From contig CBDBIU010000004.1 in assembly GCA_965206025.1 (NCBI GenBank), positions 1,674,001 through 1,738,000 of the forward strand: 64,000 nt of DNA. Reading direction: 5' to 3'. Origin of the DNA: G963668345 sp965206025 (lineage in GTDB: Bacteria > Acidobacteriota > Terriglobia > Bryobacterales > UBA6623). Below the pieces are notes generated by a model that searched no databases, had not been told where the DNA came from, and saw nothing but the letters and a program-made list of their open reading frames with translations. Positions 51,896 through 60,771 of this stretch are shown here, piece by piece. Numbering within the stretch: the first letter of the stretch is position 1; each line of letters opens with the position of its first letter. The position numbers and the translations under genes were made by a program.

Positions 51896-53425
51896 CTACG
51901 CCCAATATGTGCGGTCTAGACTGCGGTATTGCACCGCCTCGGCCAACTGCTTCACTCCTAGCTGGTCTTCACCGTTGAGATCAGCGATCGTTCGGGCCAC
52001 CTTCAGGATCCGGTCGTGTGCCCGCGCCGACAGCCCCATCCGTTGCACCGCCATCTCCAGCGTCCGCTCTCCCGCCTCATCCAGCCGGCAATACTCGCGG
52101 ATCATCTTCGACGGCATCCGCGAGTTCGCATAACCGCGCTTCAATTGAATCGCGCGCGCCCGCTCGGCGCGTTCTTGAATGTCGGCCGAGCACTCCGCCC
52201 CCTCTTCCGATCTTAGTTCTCGGTACTTTACCGGCGGCACTTCCACATGAATGTCGATGCGATCGAGCAGTGGGCCGCTGATCTTTCCCACATATCTCTG
52301 GATCATCAGCGGTGTGCAGCGGCACTCCCTGTTCTGATCCCCAAAATACCCGCACGGGCAGGGATTCATGGCCGCTACCAGCATGAAAGAGGAGGGGAAA
52401 GTCAAGCTCAAGTTGCAGCGGGCAATCGTGATGTTGCCGTCCTCGAGAGGCTGCCGTAGCAACTCCAACACATTGCGCGGAAATTCGGGGAACTCGTCCA
52501 GAAACAGCACCCCGTTGTGGGCGAAACTCACTTCACCCGGGCGCGGCATCCCGACGCCGCCACCTACCAGAGCGGCGTTTGACACGCTATGGTGGGGCGC
52601 CCGAAAGGGGCGCTCCGCCACCAGACCTTCTTGCTCCCCGAGAATGCCGGCGACGCTGTGCACCTTCGTCGTTTCCAGAGCCTCTTCGAAGATCAACTTC
52701 GGGAGGATTCCCGGCAGGCGCTTCGCCAACATCGTCTTCCCCGATCCCGGAGGGCCGACCATCAACAGGTTATGACCCCCAGCCGCCGCGATCTCCAATG
52801 CGCGCTTGGCCGTCTCCTGGCCCCTTACTTCTCGGAAGTCATACGCCGGCCTCGGCTCGGGAGCCTCCCACTTCTTTGTTGCCGTCCCGTTGGTCGCCGC
52901 GCAAGTTTCGGAATTCTCAATCAGCCGCACGACTTCCCTCAGGTGCCGCACTCCGTACACATTCACGCCTTCTACAACCGCGGCCTCGGCCACGTTGTCG
53001 GTGGGGACGATCAGGTTGGGAATTCCCGCTTCCTTGGCGCAGACCGCGACCGGTAAAGCCCCCCGCACCGCTCGAAGCCCTCCGTCCAGTGAAAGCTCCC
53101 CCACCACAAGAAAATCCTCCATCGAGTTGGCGGGAATCGTTCCCATCGCGCCCATGATCCCGAGCGCCATTGGCAGGTCGAAGCCCGCCCCCTCCTTGCG
53201 AAGATTCGCGGGAGCAAGATTGACCGTCACCGCTTTGTTCGGATACCCAAAGCCCGAGTTAATCAGCGACGACTTGATTCGTTCTCGACTCTCGCGGACC
53301 GCCGTGTCCGGAAGACCGACCGTGACAAAGTCCCTCGCCGACCCCAGATACATGTCCACTTCCACATCGATGACCAGCGCGTCTACCCCGTAAATCGCGG
53401 CGCTCCGCGTCCGAAACAAAGGCAT
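51896..53425 (-). CDS. comM: YifB/ComM-family Mg-chelatase-like ATPase
   Basis: 509 residues, family length. N-terminal Lon-like fold (IYGVDALVIDVEVDMYLGSARDFVTVGLPDTAVRESRERI), then DFREVRGQETAKRALEIAAAGGHNLLMVGPPGSGKTMLAKRLPGIL (Walker A), RPFRAPHHSVSNAALVGGG, FAHNGVLFLDEFPEFPRNVLELLRQPLEDG (Walker B, sensor region), NPCPCGYFGDQNRECRC (Cys motif) and the C-terminal RAHDRILKVARTIADL. ComM is a hexameric helicase promoting branch migration during natural transformation. Convergent or downstream partners absent; the small gene upstream is on the same strand. Confidence 0.95.
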   Translation of the reverse strand: MPLFRTRSAAIYGVDALVIDVEVDMYLGSARDFVTVGLPDTAVRESRERIKSSLINSGFGYPNKAVTVNLAPANLRKEGAGFDLPMALGIMGAMGTIPANSMEDFLVVGELSLDGGLRAVRGALPVAVCAKEAGIPNLIVPTDNVAEAAVVEGVNVYGVRHLREVVRLIENSETCAATNGTATKKWEAPEPRPAYDFREVRGQETAKRALEIAAAGGHNLLMVGPPGSGKTMLAKRLPGILPKLIFEEALETTKVHSVAGILGEQEGLVAERPFRAPHHSVSNAALVGGGVGMPRPGEVSFAHNGVLFLDEFPEFPRNVLELLRQPLEDGNITIARCNLSLTFPSSFMLVAAMNPCPCGYFGDQNRECRCTPLMIQRYVGKISGPLLDRIDIHVEVPPVKYRELRSEEGAECSADIQERAERARAIQLKRGYANSRMPSKMIREYCRLDEAGERTLEMAVQRMGLSARAHDRILKVARTIADLNGEDQLGVKQLAEAVQYRSLDRTYWA

Positions 53426-53478
53426 AGCTTTCCTCTCCCCCCGCGAGCGATTAGAGAAGCCCAGCTCATCGCGGGTTT

Positions 53479-53568
53479 CTACCTCTTTGCGACCGACCGC
53501 CTGTAGTAAAGCGACCAGATCACTAGTAAGCCAACCGCCAGCAACACCCCCACAATACGTTCAAACAC
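53479..53568 (-). CDS. 29-residue single-helix membrane peptide
   Basis: GTG start at 53568 preceded by a perfect AAAGGAGG Shine-Dalgarno (53580-53587, 11 nt spacing). The product is a membrane helix (IVGVLLAVGLLVIWSLYY) followed by a positive tail RRSVAKR, so an inside-C orientation is likely. It ends 54 nt before the ComM start on the same strand. Too short for family recognition; the strong ribosome site and clean hydrophobic helix are the support. Confidence 0.45.
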   Translation of the reverse strand: MFERIVGVLLAVGLLVIWSLYYRRSVAKR

Positions 53569-53587
53569 AGCGGGTGCAGCCTCCTTT

Positions 53588-53995
53588 AGATTTGTTGTCT
53601 GGAAAAAAACGGGCCGCGACCGGACCCGAGGAGAAACTCACAGCGGAGCAACGATGACGACATTATACAGAAGTCCGACCCGACCCAACGCTCTCAGAGT
53701 TGTGCAATGCAAGATGATCCTGCAAGCACGGCCCCGGGAAGGCCCGCCAAGAAGACCGGGGTAGGGGACGCTTCCCCATCGTTCTTGAAAATTGTCCGCT
53801 TCAAATCATCGGGCTCTCCGTGAGGGATCTTCGCCTGACGGCTCCGATCCGCTTTGAGAACTAACGGCCTTGACAGCGGCCATTCCTCCGCTTTTCTCGT
53901 CCACCAAGACGGGAAACGGGAAGAGCGGGCCGGCCTTCAACCTTTTCGAGCGAGGCTCCGATGTGGCTTGCCGGGCAAAGAGGAATATATTGCTG
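53588..53995. other. intergenic region, no gene seen
   Basis: About 400 bp between the comM side and higBA. Open frames are weak and lack a ribosome site. Nothing else recognised. Confidence 0.35.
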
Positions 53996-54024
53996 TTGAC
54001 AAGTGTCGATTGACACATTACAGT
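53996..54024 (+). promoter_or_regulatory. higBA promoter with operator-like palindrome
   Basis: -35 TTGACA (53996-54001), 17-bp spacer, -10 TACAGT (54019-54024). The spacer contains GTGTCGATTGACAC, a dyad overlapping both elements, the expected place for HigA to bind and repress. The higB ATG is only 7 nt after the -10 box, implying a leaderless mRNA. Confidence 0.6.
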
Positions 54025-54030
54025 CAATGA

Positions 54031-54309
54031 ATGATACGGGGCTTTCGCCATCGCGGGCTCAAGCGTTTTCTTGAGCGCGGCGACCGCAGCCTGATCCGTC
54101 CCGATCTACAAGACCGGGTGGAAGTGATGCTCGCCCAACTCGATGTTGCCGGCTCGCCCGAGGCGATGCGCATTCCCAACTACCGGCTGCATGCACTCAA
54201 AGGCGACCTGAGAGGCTACTGGTCAGTGACGGTGAAGACGAACTGGCGCATCATCTTTCGCTTTGAAGGCGAGGATGTCTACGACGTTGAGCTTATTGAC
54301 TACCACTAA
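54031..54309 (+). CDS. higB: HigB-type RelE-superfamily toxin
   Basis: 92 residues. MIRGFRHRGLKRFLERGDRSLI, then RVEVMLAQLDVAGSPEAMRIPNYRLHALKGDLRGYWSVTVKTNWRIIFRFEGEDVYDVELIDYH: the plasmid-type HigB (killer Kid-like) layout with the conserved L-H-x-L-K-G, W-S-V-x-V-x-x-N-x-R-I-x-F and D-V-x-x-x-D-Y-H segments. A ribosome-dependent mRNA endonuclease. All expected basic residues and the C-terminal Tyr-His are present, so it should be active. Toxin-first order with the antitoxin 16 nt behind is standard for higBA. Confidence 0.95.
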   Translation: MIRGFRHRGLKRFLERGDRSLIRPDLQDRVEVMLAQLDVAGSPEAMRIPNYRLHALKGDLRGYWSVTVKTNWRIIFRFEGEDVYDVELIDYH

Positions 54310-54325
54310 CGAAAGGAGAACCGCC

Positions 54326-54622
54326 ATGCCTATGAAAAACCCGCCGCATCCCGGCAAAGTCGTACGCGTTTCGTGTTTGGAGCCGCTCGGCCTAAACGTC
54401 ACAGAAGGCGCGAAGGTGCTCGGCGTCAGCCGCCAGGCGCTCTCAAACCTGGTTAACGGCCGCGCGAGCATGTCGACCGAAATGGCGATTCGACTCGCCA
54501 AGGCCTTCGGTTCTACGACGGAAACCTGGATACGCCTGCAGGCGGCCTACGACATCGCCCAGGCGCAAGAGCGCGAGGACGATATCAAGGTCGAGCGTTA
54601 CGAGCCGCGGCCGGCGGCATAG
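54326..54622 (+). CDS. higA: HigA antitoxin (XRE-type)
   Basis: 98 residues from ATG 54326 with AAAGGAG 9 nt upstream. HPGKVVRVSCLEPLGLNVTEGAKVLGVSRQALSNLVNGRASMSTEMAIRLAKAFGSTTETWIRLQAAYDIAQAQ is a complete HigA helix-turn-helix. Binds and neutralises HigB and represses the operon. After its TAG a GAGGAG motif and about 27 codons (ISPGLLKFLEKKIPKEELDK) look like the tail of another gene without a start, ending in repeat A at 54713. Confidence 0.95.
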   Translation: MPMKNPPHPGKVVRVSCLEPLGLNVTEGAKVLGVSRQALSNLVNGRASMSTEMAIRLAKAFGSTTETWIRLQAAYDIAQAQEREDDIKVERYEPRPAA

Positions 54623-54712
54623 GAGGAGCTGCGGCGAAGGATATCTCCGGGTCTCTTGAAGTTTCTCGAGAAAAAGATTCCCAAGGAAGAATTGGATAAG
54701 CAATTGAATCGC

Positions 54713-54898
54713 TAGGAGGCTTTTCTCACCACGTGGCGAGACGAAGTGCGTGAGAGGCCCGTCAGTACAAGGCGCGCGACGGTCGGCGACTCGTTTTCTG
54801 AGGAATACGAGCGTACTTGAACCCTACGTTGATCACGGCGAGCGAACGCAACGCAGTAATGGCGGGCCTATTGTGTGCTTCGAGAGAAATGCGGGCTA
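54713..54898. mobile_element. full-length palindromic repeat A, inverted relative to 14335
   Basis: GGCTTTTCTCACCACGTGGC at the left, AAATGCGGGCTA at the right; interior ACGAAGTGCGTGAGAGGCCCGTCAGTACAAGGCGCG and GAACGCAACGCAGTAATGGCG are the reverse complement of the 14335 copy. It touches the end of the next gene (stop at 54906). Confidence 0.75.
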
Positions 54899-54905
54899 GG
54901 CGGCC

Positions 54906-56570
54906 CTACTGGCCGCGCGCCAGCCGTCGGGCGAGTTCCAAGTTCTTCCGGATGCGCGTATTTTCCGGCGTCAATTCGCTTGCTCTTTCAAATTCCTTGA
55001 GCGCGGCTCCAGGCCGCCGCGAGTTTAGATAATAAGCGCCCAGATCGTTACGGATTATCGCCTCGTGTTGGTCCCAGTTCGGCCCCGCCGGCAGAATCTT
55101 CCTGGCGGCGGGCGTGAGAGCGGCGAAGGTACGCATCACGTTCAGGTCAGGCGGATCCCAGGTAAATGACTGCGTAAACGAGATGTGCGCGTGAAGTAGG
55201 AAAGACACTGTCAACAAAGTCCAAGCAGCGACCCGCCAGCGGCGCCACTGGGAAGCCGTCACGCCGTAAAGGCCAATACCGACAAAGGCCAGAATCACCC
55301 ATAGAGGAATGAAGTCCTGCGCGTAGCGGCGAGCCGAGGCCACGAACGACAACATGATTGCGAACATCAGCAACGACGACAAAGCCGCCGTAATCGTGAA
55401 AATTCGCAACCGCGGATCGTGCCGGCCTCGCCGCCAAACAGGCCAACAGAGCGCGGCGAGCAGGACGAAGGGCGAGGTAATCAGTAGCGACGAAATATCT
55501 TCAGCCCGATTCGTGTACTCGAGAGGCTGCCAGCCGACGTGCTCGATCCAAGGGAAGTCAGCGGTCCACGTCGGGGCGGCGAACAGATAGTTTCTCAGGT
55601 TTTCCGGCATGTTGCGGACGGCAAAAGCCTTCGAATCCGCACTCTTCGTACTGGGAAGATAGAAGCGGCCGAAATCCCAGGGTGATCCAAAGCGCGCCTG
55701 GTTGTAGGCCATCGTTAGCAGCCCCGCGGCGATAATAGGCAGCCCGGCCAGAGCCAGGCTCCCTATGGCTTTGCGCATGGAACCGCGCCTCGCGTAAAGC
55801 GTCGCCACGACGCCGGCGGCCAGCCCAACCGCATAGACGATCAATGGAATTCGTGACAGCGCCGCTATCGCTATCCCTGCTCCGATGGCCACGGCCCAAC
55901 GCGAAGCCAATGTCTCCTGATAGCGAAGCAAGGCAAAGAACGACCATATGATCCCCAGCCCCGCCACCGCCGCGGATTCGTGGTAGACCGTTCCGCGAAG
56001 CCCGAGCAATACCGTCGGAGTCGCCAAAGCGAATGCAAAAAAGAACCAGCCCACCACCGCGTTGGGAATCGCGGGGAAGAAACGGCGTCGTAGATGGACG
56101 ATAATTGCGAAGAAAGCGAGTGAGTTGAGCAGCGCCGCCAGCATGCATGCCGCACGGTCGGAAAGCTTCAAACCGACGATCTTCGCGGCCGCGTGAAACA
56201 CCGCCGGGAAGGGCCCCCATTGCAGATAATACCGATTCTGATAAGGGATCATGTCGTGCAGATATACCTGTTCGGGCGTCGGCTTGATATAAGTTTGGCC
56301 CTGCAGAAACGCGTCAGCCAGATAATCGTAGTAGCCCAGCAGGTCGCCAAAGTCGAAATGGCCCCAGGTCCCGACAACGGCGTAGACGAGAAGTACGATC
56401 AGGGGCCAGGCTACTTTTTGTTTTGTCGACAGGGTCCGGGGTGAGCCCTCTCCCAACTCCCCGGACGGCCCTGGCTGAACGCCCCCCGGATGTACGGCCC
56501 GCTTCGATTTGTCGGCGCTCCTTGACCGCGGCTGAGCTGACTCTTTCTTTCGTGATGGGCGTTTCTTCAT
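54906..56570 (-). CDS. polytopic membrane protein, GT-C-like, with TPR tail
   Basis: 554 residues. A basic Ser/Pro-rich cytoplasmic leader (1-50), then about 10-11 membrane helices (WPLIVLLVYAVVGTWGHFDF, LNSLAFFAIIVHL, VVGWFFFAFALATPTVLLGL, IPLIVYAVGLAAGVVATLYA, SLALAGLPIIAAGLLTMAY, LLITSPFVLLAALCW, ITAALSSLLMFAIMLSFV). The first loop has DFGDLLGYYDYLADAFLQG, an acidic-residue loop as in GT-C glycosyltransferases. The last 70 residues contain a TPR (HEAIIRNDLGAYYLNSRRPGAALKEFERASELTPEN). Probably handles polyprenyl-linked sugars; not proven. Confidence 0.7.
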   Translation of the reverse strand: MKKRPSRKKESAQPRSRSADKSKRAVHPGGVQPGPSGELGEGSPRTLSTKQKVAWPLIVLLVYAVVGTWGHFDFGDLLGYYDYLADAFLQGQTYIKPTPEQVYLHDMIPYQNRYYLQWGPFPAVFHAAAKIVGLKLSDRAACMLAALLNSLAFFAIIVHLRRRFFPAIPNAVVGWFFFAFALATPTVLLGLRGTVYHESAAVAGLGIIWSFFALLRYQETLASRWAVAIGAGIAIAALSRIPLIVYAVGLAAGVVATLYARRGSMRKAIGSLALAGLPIIAAGLLTMAYNQARFGSPWDFGRFYLPSTKSADSKAFAVRNMPENLRNYLFAAPTWTADFPWIEHVGWQPLEYTNRAEDISSLLITSPFVLLAALCWPVWRRGRHDPRLRIFTITAALSSLLMFAIMLSFVASARRYAQDFIPLWVILAFVGIGLYGVTASQWRRWRVAAWTLLTVSFLLHAHISFTQSFTWDPPDLNVMRTFAALTPAARKILPAGPNWDQHEAIIRNDLGAYYLNSRRPGAALKEFERASELTPENTRIRKNLELARRLARGQ

Positions 56571-56634
56571 GCGGACCGGGAAGATCCCGCAATCGACTCG
56601 GGAAGGTGGCGGACCTGGTGGTTAAGAGACCATT

Positions 56635-56892
56635 TTAACCCGCCTTTCTCGCTACGTGGTGAGGCGAAGGGCGTGAGAGACGCGTCAGGACAGGGCGCGC
56701 GCCGCGCAGCGAGCGGAGGCGTATTTTTGCGGGTGCGGCCTGGCCCGCTGGTATCTTGGGCTACCGAAATAGGCAGCGACTTCTGTTCAGCGTCCGACCG
56801 GGAAAGTACGTTGAGCGCAGCGAGGAAGCGCAACGAAGTAATGACGGTCCTATCGCGTGCTTCGAGCCTCAGGCGGTGAGAAAAGCTGGTTA
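56635..56892. mobile_element. full-length palindromic repeat A, 258-bp form
   Basis: TTAACCCGCCTTTCTCGCTA ... CAGGCGGTGAGAAAAGCTGGTTAA. Interior shares GGCGAAGGGCGTGAGAGACGCGTCAGGACAGGGCGCG and AAGCGCAACGAAGTAATGACGG with the other long copies, but also a private segment (CTGGTATCTTGGGCTACCGAAATAGGC). Confidence 0.75.
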
Positions 56893-57002
56893 ACAGTTCG
56901 CCCACTACCAACCAGCGCCGAAACGCGCCCACCTGCGCTTCGATTTCTTTTCCTTTGTTGAGGGGACTTACTGTGCGACGCTAGAGATTGGGAAGACAGT
57001 TG

Positions 57003-58481
57003 ATGCCGCCGTCCCCCAACGAAAACAAGACGAATCCCGAACCGGCGAGTCCGGGACTCGGCCGGCGCATCAAATCCGTGGCTTCGGCCGCGGCGTTGCG
57101 CCTAGCCGGTCCGCTGGTGGGAGGGGGCTTTCTTAGCGCCCTGGAGGAGTCCAAACGGGTCCAGTGGCTCACGCCCGATGAACTCCGGGCGCGCGGTGAA
57201 ACGCGGCTAGCCGCTTTGTTGCGGCACGCCGCCGAGAACGTGCCCTTCTATCGCGATCACTACCGGCGCCAGGGGTGGGCCCCCGACGAGCTGCGAACCA
57301 CCGAGAATCTTCAGGCCCTGCCGGTGATGACGAAATCCGATTATCGCCGCCACCCGCGAAGCCATTTCTTGGCGGAAAATGTGCCCCCTCACCGCGGTCT
57401 GGAGCGCTCGACCTCGGGATCCACCGGCGAACCCTTCCGCTTTACATTGGACCGCCAGGCCACGCCGTTGATCTTCGCCAGTCACTTGTTCTACGACTCC
57501 TGGTTCGGCCTCGGTCCTTTGGATCGCTACATCAGGATCGTTTCCCCGCCCGCGCCCTCGTCACCGCCCCATCCGGGCGCCCCTTGGCCGGTCCGGCTGC
57601 GGCGAACGATACGGGAGCAACTCCAATCCCAGTACGAGCGGTGGATAAAGGAAAAGGTCTCTGTGTGGGAGGTTGGCCGCTCACGGGGCGAACACGTCTG
57701 GCGTCGCATTGCAGCCTTCCGGCCAGACTACCTCATGGGCTATACGTCGGCGCTGGCGACTGTTGCCGACGACCTGCTGAAGGCCGACCTGCGGCTTAGC
57801 ATTCCCTTGAGAGCGGTCGTCAGCATTGCGGAAACGCTTTCCCCCGACCGCCGTCGAGTCATTGAAGAATACTTCCGCGCTCCGATCATCGATCGATACG
57901 GGCTTCGCGAACTCGGAGCTTGGAGCGGCCAGGCGTGCTCCCTCTCGGGCGAGCAATTCCACGTCAATACGGAATTGGTGGTTTGCGAGATCGTTCGGGA
58001 AGATGGCTCCCCGGCGCAACCCGGCGAGACAGGCCGCGTCGTCATGACCGACCTGTTCAACTACGTCATGCCGCTCATCCGCTACGACACCGGGGATCTG
58101 GCTGTTGCCGGTTCCGCCGGGTGTGCCTGCGGGCGGGGCTTTCCTCTGTTCGGTCCCATCCAGGGCCGTTCTCAAGAATGCCTTTCCACGCCGTCCGGCA
58201 AATTGATCAGCCCGGTCATTCTGGGTCAGTACTTATTCGTCCACAAGGACAATCTGGATGCGGTCAGCCACTATCAGCTTGTTCGGCAGGATCGGACGCG
58301 GGCGTGTTTTACCGTTGTGCCCGCGCCCGGTTGGAGCCGGCAGCGCCGGGAGCAACTGCAAAGGGACTTGAACGAGTTGCTGGGGAGCGAGATGGACGTC
58401 ACGATCGAGACGGTCTCGGAGATCCCCCGCGAACCCTCGGGCAAACGCCCGATCATCAAAGTGAACCAACTAACCACTTGA
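57003..58481 (+). CDS. PaaK/CapK-like adenylate-forming enzyme
   Basis: 492 residues from ATG 57003 (a TTG 15 nt upstream is less likely). LLRHAAENVPFYRDHYRRQGW, LPVMTKSDYRRHPRSHFL, then RSTSGSTGEPFRF (P-loop of the phenylacetate-CoA ligase family), PDYLMGYTSALATVADDL, DRYGLRELGAWSGQAC, LIRYDTGDLAVAG and GRSQECLSTPSGKLISP. CapK-type members next to polysaccharide genes activate an acyl or sugar acid rather than phenylacetate; flanking GT-C-like genes favour that. The last 100 residues form the small C-terminal domain. The substrate is unknown. Confidence 0.85.
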   Translation: MPPSPNENKTNPEPASPGLGRRIKSVASAAALRLAGPLVGGGFLSALEESKRVQWLTPDELRARGETRLAALLRHAAENVPFYRDHYRRQGWAPDELRTTENLQALPVMTKSDYRRHPRSHFLAENVPPHRGLERSTSGSTGEPFRFTLDRQATPLIFASHLFYDSWFGLGPLDRYIRIVSPPAPSSPPHPGAPWPVRLRRTIREQLQSQYERWIKEKVSVWEVGRSRGEHVWRRIAAFRPDYLMGYTSALATVADDLLKADLRLSIPLRAVVSIAETLSPDRRRVIEEYFRAPIIDRYGLRELGAWSGQACSLSGEQFHVNTELVVCEIVREDGSPAQPGETGRVVMTDLFNYVMPLIRYDTGDLAVAGSAGCACGRGFPLFGPIQGRSQECLSTPSGKLISPVILGQYLFVHKDNLDAVSHYQLVRQDRTRACFTVVPAPGWSRQRREQLQRDLNELLGSEMDVTIETVSEIPREPSGKRPIIKVNQLTT

Positions 58482-58538
58482 AGATCTCGGCTACCGAGTC
58501 TCGCGATTACGGTCACATCCTACGTGTTCAGACAGTAG

Positions 58539-58558
58539 GGGCACAGCATGCTGTGCCC
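58539..58558. terminator. perfect 20-bp palindrome after the ligase gene
   Basis: GGGCACAGCATGCTGTGCCC, 57 nt past the stop, with no T-run behind it. It may end transcription or be part of a dispersed repeat. Confidence 0.4.
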
Positions 58559-58646
58559 GGCTTTCGGGATAATCGCTGCGACAGCAGTGAGAAAAGCGGG
58601 CTGCTGGGAAGCTGACGAAGCGGCGGCCCGCCGCCAAGCTGGTAAG

Positions 58647-58875
58647 CTAGTGCTTGCTGACAAAAGTTCGCGTATGTAAAGAGGCCTTTCCCAAAGGATT
58701 ACAGGGCTGTCCAACCCGGAAGTGTTTTGTTCTGAGAGCGTTCCGAGCCGCGACCGGGAGGGAGTACCCATGGTCCCGCGGCCCAACCAAGGGGATGAAA
58801 ACGGTGGGTTTTCGACGGGGCGGTCCAGTAATTGCCGCCTATCAACGATCGCGAACTTATGGGACCAAGCACTAG
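58647..58875. mobile_element. MITE-like repeat C, copy 2
   Basis: Left end CTAGTGCTTGCTGACAAAAG and, inverted, right end CTAGTGCTTGGTCCCATAAG; both continue TTCGCG. Interior shared with 11581-11753 in opposite orientation. A repeat A arm (AGTGAGAAAAGCGGGCTGC, 58584-58603) lies just outside. It ends 15 nt before the next gene. Confidence 0.65.
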
Positions 58876-58890
58876 CCTATCGGAACAGCG

Positions 58891-60618
58891 ATGGCCCCGC
58901 CCACTCATGTTCCCGGCAAGCCGCGTAGAGCGGGGAGAAAACGCCGGGGACGGGAAACGAAAAGTTCCCACACCGCGCGCCGGGAACCCAGAACCCCGTC
59001 GCTTTCCACCCTGACCGCTACCTTATGGCCCTCCACAACCAATGGACGTTGGCTCATGGCCGGGATCTTGGCTCTCGGTTTCACGCTGCGGGCCTACAAG
59101 CTGCTGACGATGTTCCCCATCCTCGTCGATGAGAGCATCTACCTCAGGTGGGCCGAAATCATCGACCACCAGGGCCAGTGGTTCATCTCCCTGCTCGACG
59201 GCAAGCAGCCGCTCACCTACTGGATACTCGCTCTCCTGCGCAAGGTCTCCGGCGCCGACCCGCTCTTTGAGGGCAGGCTTCTTTCCGTTTTCGCCGGCTT
59301 GCTGAGCACGATAGGCATTTTCGGCATCGGTCGACGCCTCGGCGGGCAAGCAGCGGGGCTGCTTTCGGCTTTCCTCTACGCCTGCTTCCCCTTCGCGTTG
59401 CTGTTCGATCGCTTGGCCTATACGGAGGCATTCGTCAATCTCTTCGGCGTGGCCATCGTCTTGACGTCGCTCGAATGTTTTCAAGGGTCCGGCCAATCCT
59501 GGAAAAGAGAGCTGCCCGCGGGCTTGGCCCTGGGCTTGGGCCTATTCACTAAGCAGACCGTGGTCTTGTTTGCTTTTTTCCCGGCCTTGGCCGGCTTGTG
59601 GCTGGGCAGAAAGGGACCGCGAAGCCTCTGGTTGCGCTTGGCCGTGATCTACGGGCTGGCCTCGGTCTTCGTCCTGTTCTCTTTGCTGGCCGTCCCCAAG
59701 GCGCCCACGCTCGAAACACATGACGCCCTTCTGCATCACAAGGACTTTTACGTCGAGCCCTTGGAACTGCTTCGGGACCCGTTGGCGGTTGCGCCGGCGA
59801 ACTTCGCTCATCTTGGGAGCTACATTTCCAGCTACCTCACCGTGCCGCTGGCCCTGGCCGCGCTCGGGTCCCTCATTTACTGGACAGCCAGGCGGTCGGC
59901 GGCCGCGTGGGTGTTGCTTTCGGTTTCGATCGCGCCTCTGCTGATACAGGTCTTCATTCTGACGCTAATGTTCCCCACGCGCTGGGCGTTCCCTCATTTT
60001 TGGCCCTGGCTGGTCCTCGTCGGCATGGCCGCCGTTGATGTATGGAACCGGACAGCCGTGAAAACCAAGCGGTCTGGCGCTCGAGCCCTCGTCGCCGCCC
60101 TCGCCTTCGTGGTTTTCGTCGGCCCGATGCTCGTTCGCTCGATGGCGATGCTGGGAAACCCAGCGGAACACTTGGACCCCTATGACCGAGAAGGCTTCCT
60201 CTCGTCGCACGCCCACGCGGGATTCGGAAATCGGGAGGCCGTTGACTATTTGCGGGAGGAGTCCAAAAACGGGCCGTTTGTCTTACTCACCGACCCCATT
60301 TGGGGCCCGCCCTCCGACACCATGTTCCCCTATTTGAATCATTACGAGGGGATCCGCGTTTACGAAGCCTGGTGGACGCAGCTATCGGGCGACCATCCGA
60401 TCCTCCCCCAGGGTCGCGCCGAGATCATCAAATCTCACTACGAAAGGGAAAAATCAGGAGTGATTGATTTTTCGAGGGTCGGGCGAGTCTTTTACGTGAC
60501 CGACACCAACTACTACACCCCCGCGGCCGTGCATGTCCGCCAGCCCGACGCCCGCCTAGTGAAGTCCTTCCCCAAGCCCAACCGCACAGACTCGATCGAC
60601 GTCTACCGGCTGAAGTAA
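58891..60618 (+). CDS. GT39/ArnT-like membrane glycosyltransferase
   Basis: 575 residues from ATG 58891; the next in-frame ATG is 59056 (520 residues), and the first 50 residues are only basic and Ser/Thr-rich, so either may be used. GILALGFTLRAYKLLTMFPILVDESIYLRWAEII holds the first helix and the catalytic DE loop; DGKQPLTYWILALLRKV is the second conserved loop; then FEGRLLSVFAGLLSTIGIFGIGRRLGG and about eight more helices. The C-terminal 130 residues are soluble (LTDPIWGPPSDTMFPYLNHYEG). Dolichyl-phosphate-mannose-like enzymes transfer sugars from polyprenyl carriers in the periplasm. Confidence 0.85.
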   Translation: MAPPTHVPGKPRRAGRKRRGRETKSSHTARREPRTPSLSTLTATLWPSTTNGRWLMAGILALGFTLRAYKLLTMFPILVDESIYLRWAEIIDHQGQWFISLLDGKQPLTYWILALLRKVSGADPLFEGRLLSVFAGLLSTIGIFGIGRRLGGQAAGLLSAFLYACFPFALLFDRLAYTEAFVNLFGVAIVLTSLECFQGSGQSWKRELPAGLALGLGLFTKQTVVLFAFFPALAGLWLGRKGPRSLWLRLAVIYGLASVFVLFSLLAVPKAPTLETHDALLHHKDFYVEPLELLRDPLAVAPANFAHLGSYISSYLTVPLALAALGSLIYWTARRSAAAWVLLSVSIAPLLIQVFILTLMFPTRWAFPHFWPWLVLVGMAAVDVWNRTAVKTKRSGARALVAALAFVVFVGPMLVRSMAMLGNPAEHLDPYDREGFLSSHAHAGFGNREAVDYLREESKNGPFVLLTDPIWGPPSDTMFPYLNHYEGIRVYEAWWTQLSGDHPILPQGRAEIIKSHYEREKSGVIDFSRVGRVFYVTDTNYYTPAAVHVRQPDARLVKSFPKPNRTDSIDVYRLK

Positions 60619-60681
60619 GCGAATCATCCGGGCCGCCCGATTGCCGGGCTCGCCGGGCCTTTCGCCTCGTCCAACGCGGCC

Positions 60682-60702
60682 GTGGTGAGAAATGCGGCGT
60701 AG
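60682..60702. repeat. single arm of palindromic repeat A
   Basis: GTGGTGAGAAATGCGGCGTAG, between the membrane glycosyltransferase and the receiver gene. Confidence 0.45.
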
Positions 60703-60771
60703 CCGTACGCCCTATTCACGGGCGCGGTTCATACCGCCGCGTCCTCGAAGATTTGCCTTAGGACTAGCCGA

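Noticed and set aside
53806..54051. 81-codon minus-strand frame upstream of higB
   Set aside because: It overlaps the higBA promoter, has no ribosome site and no recognisable protein character.
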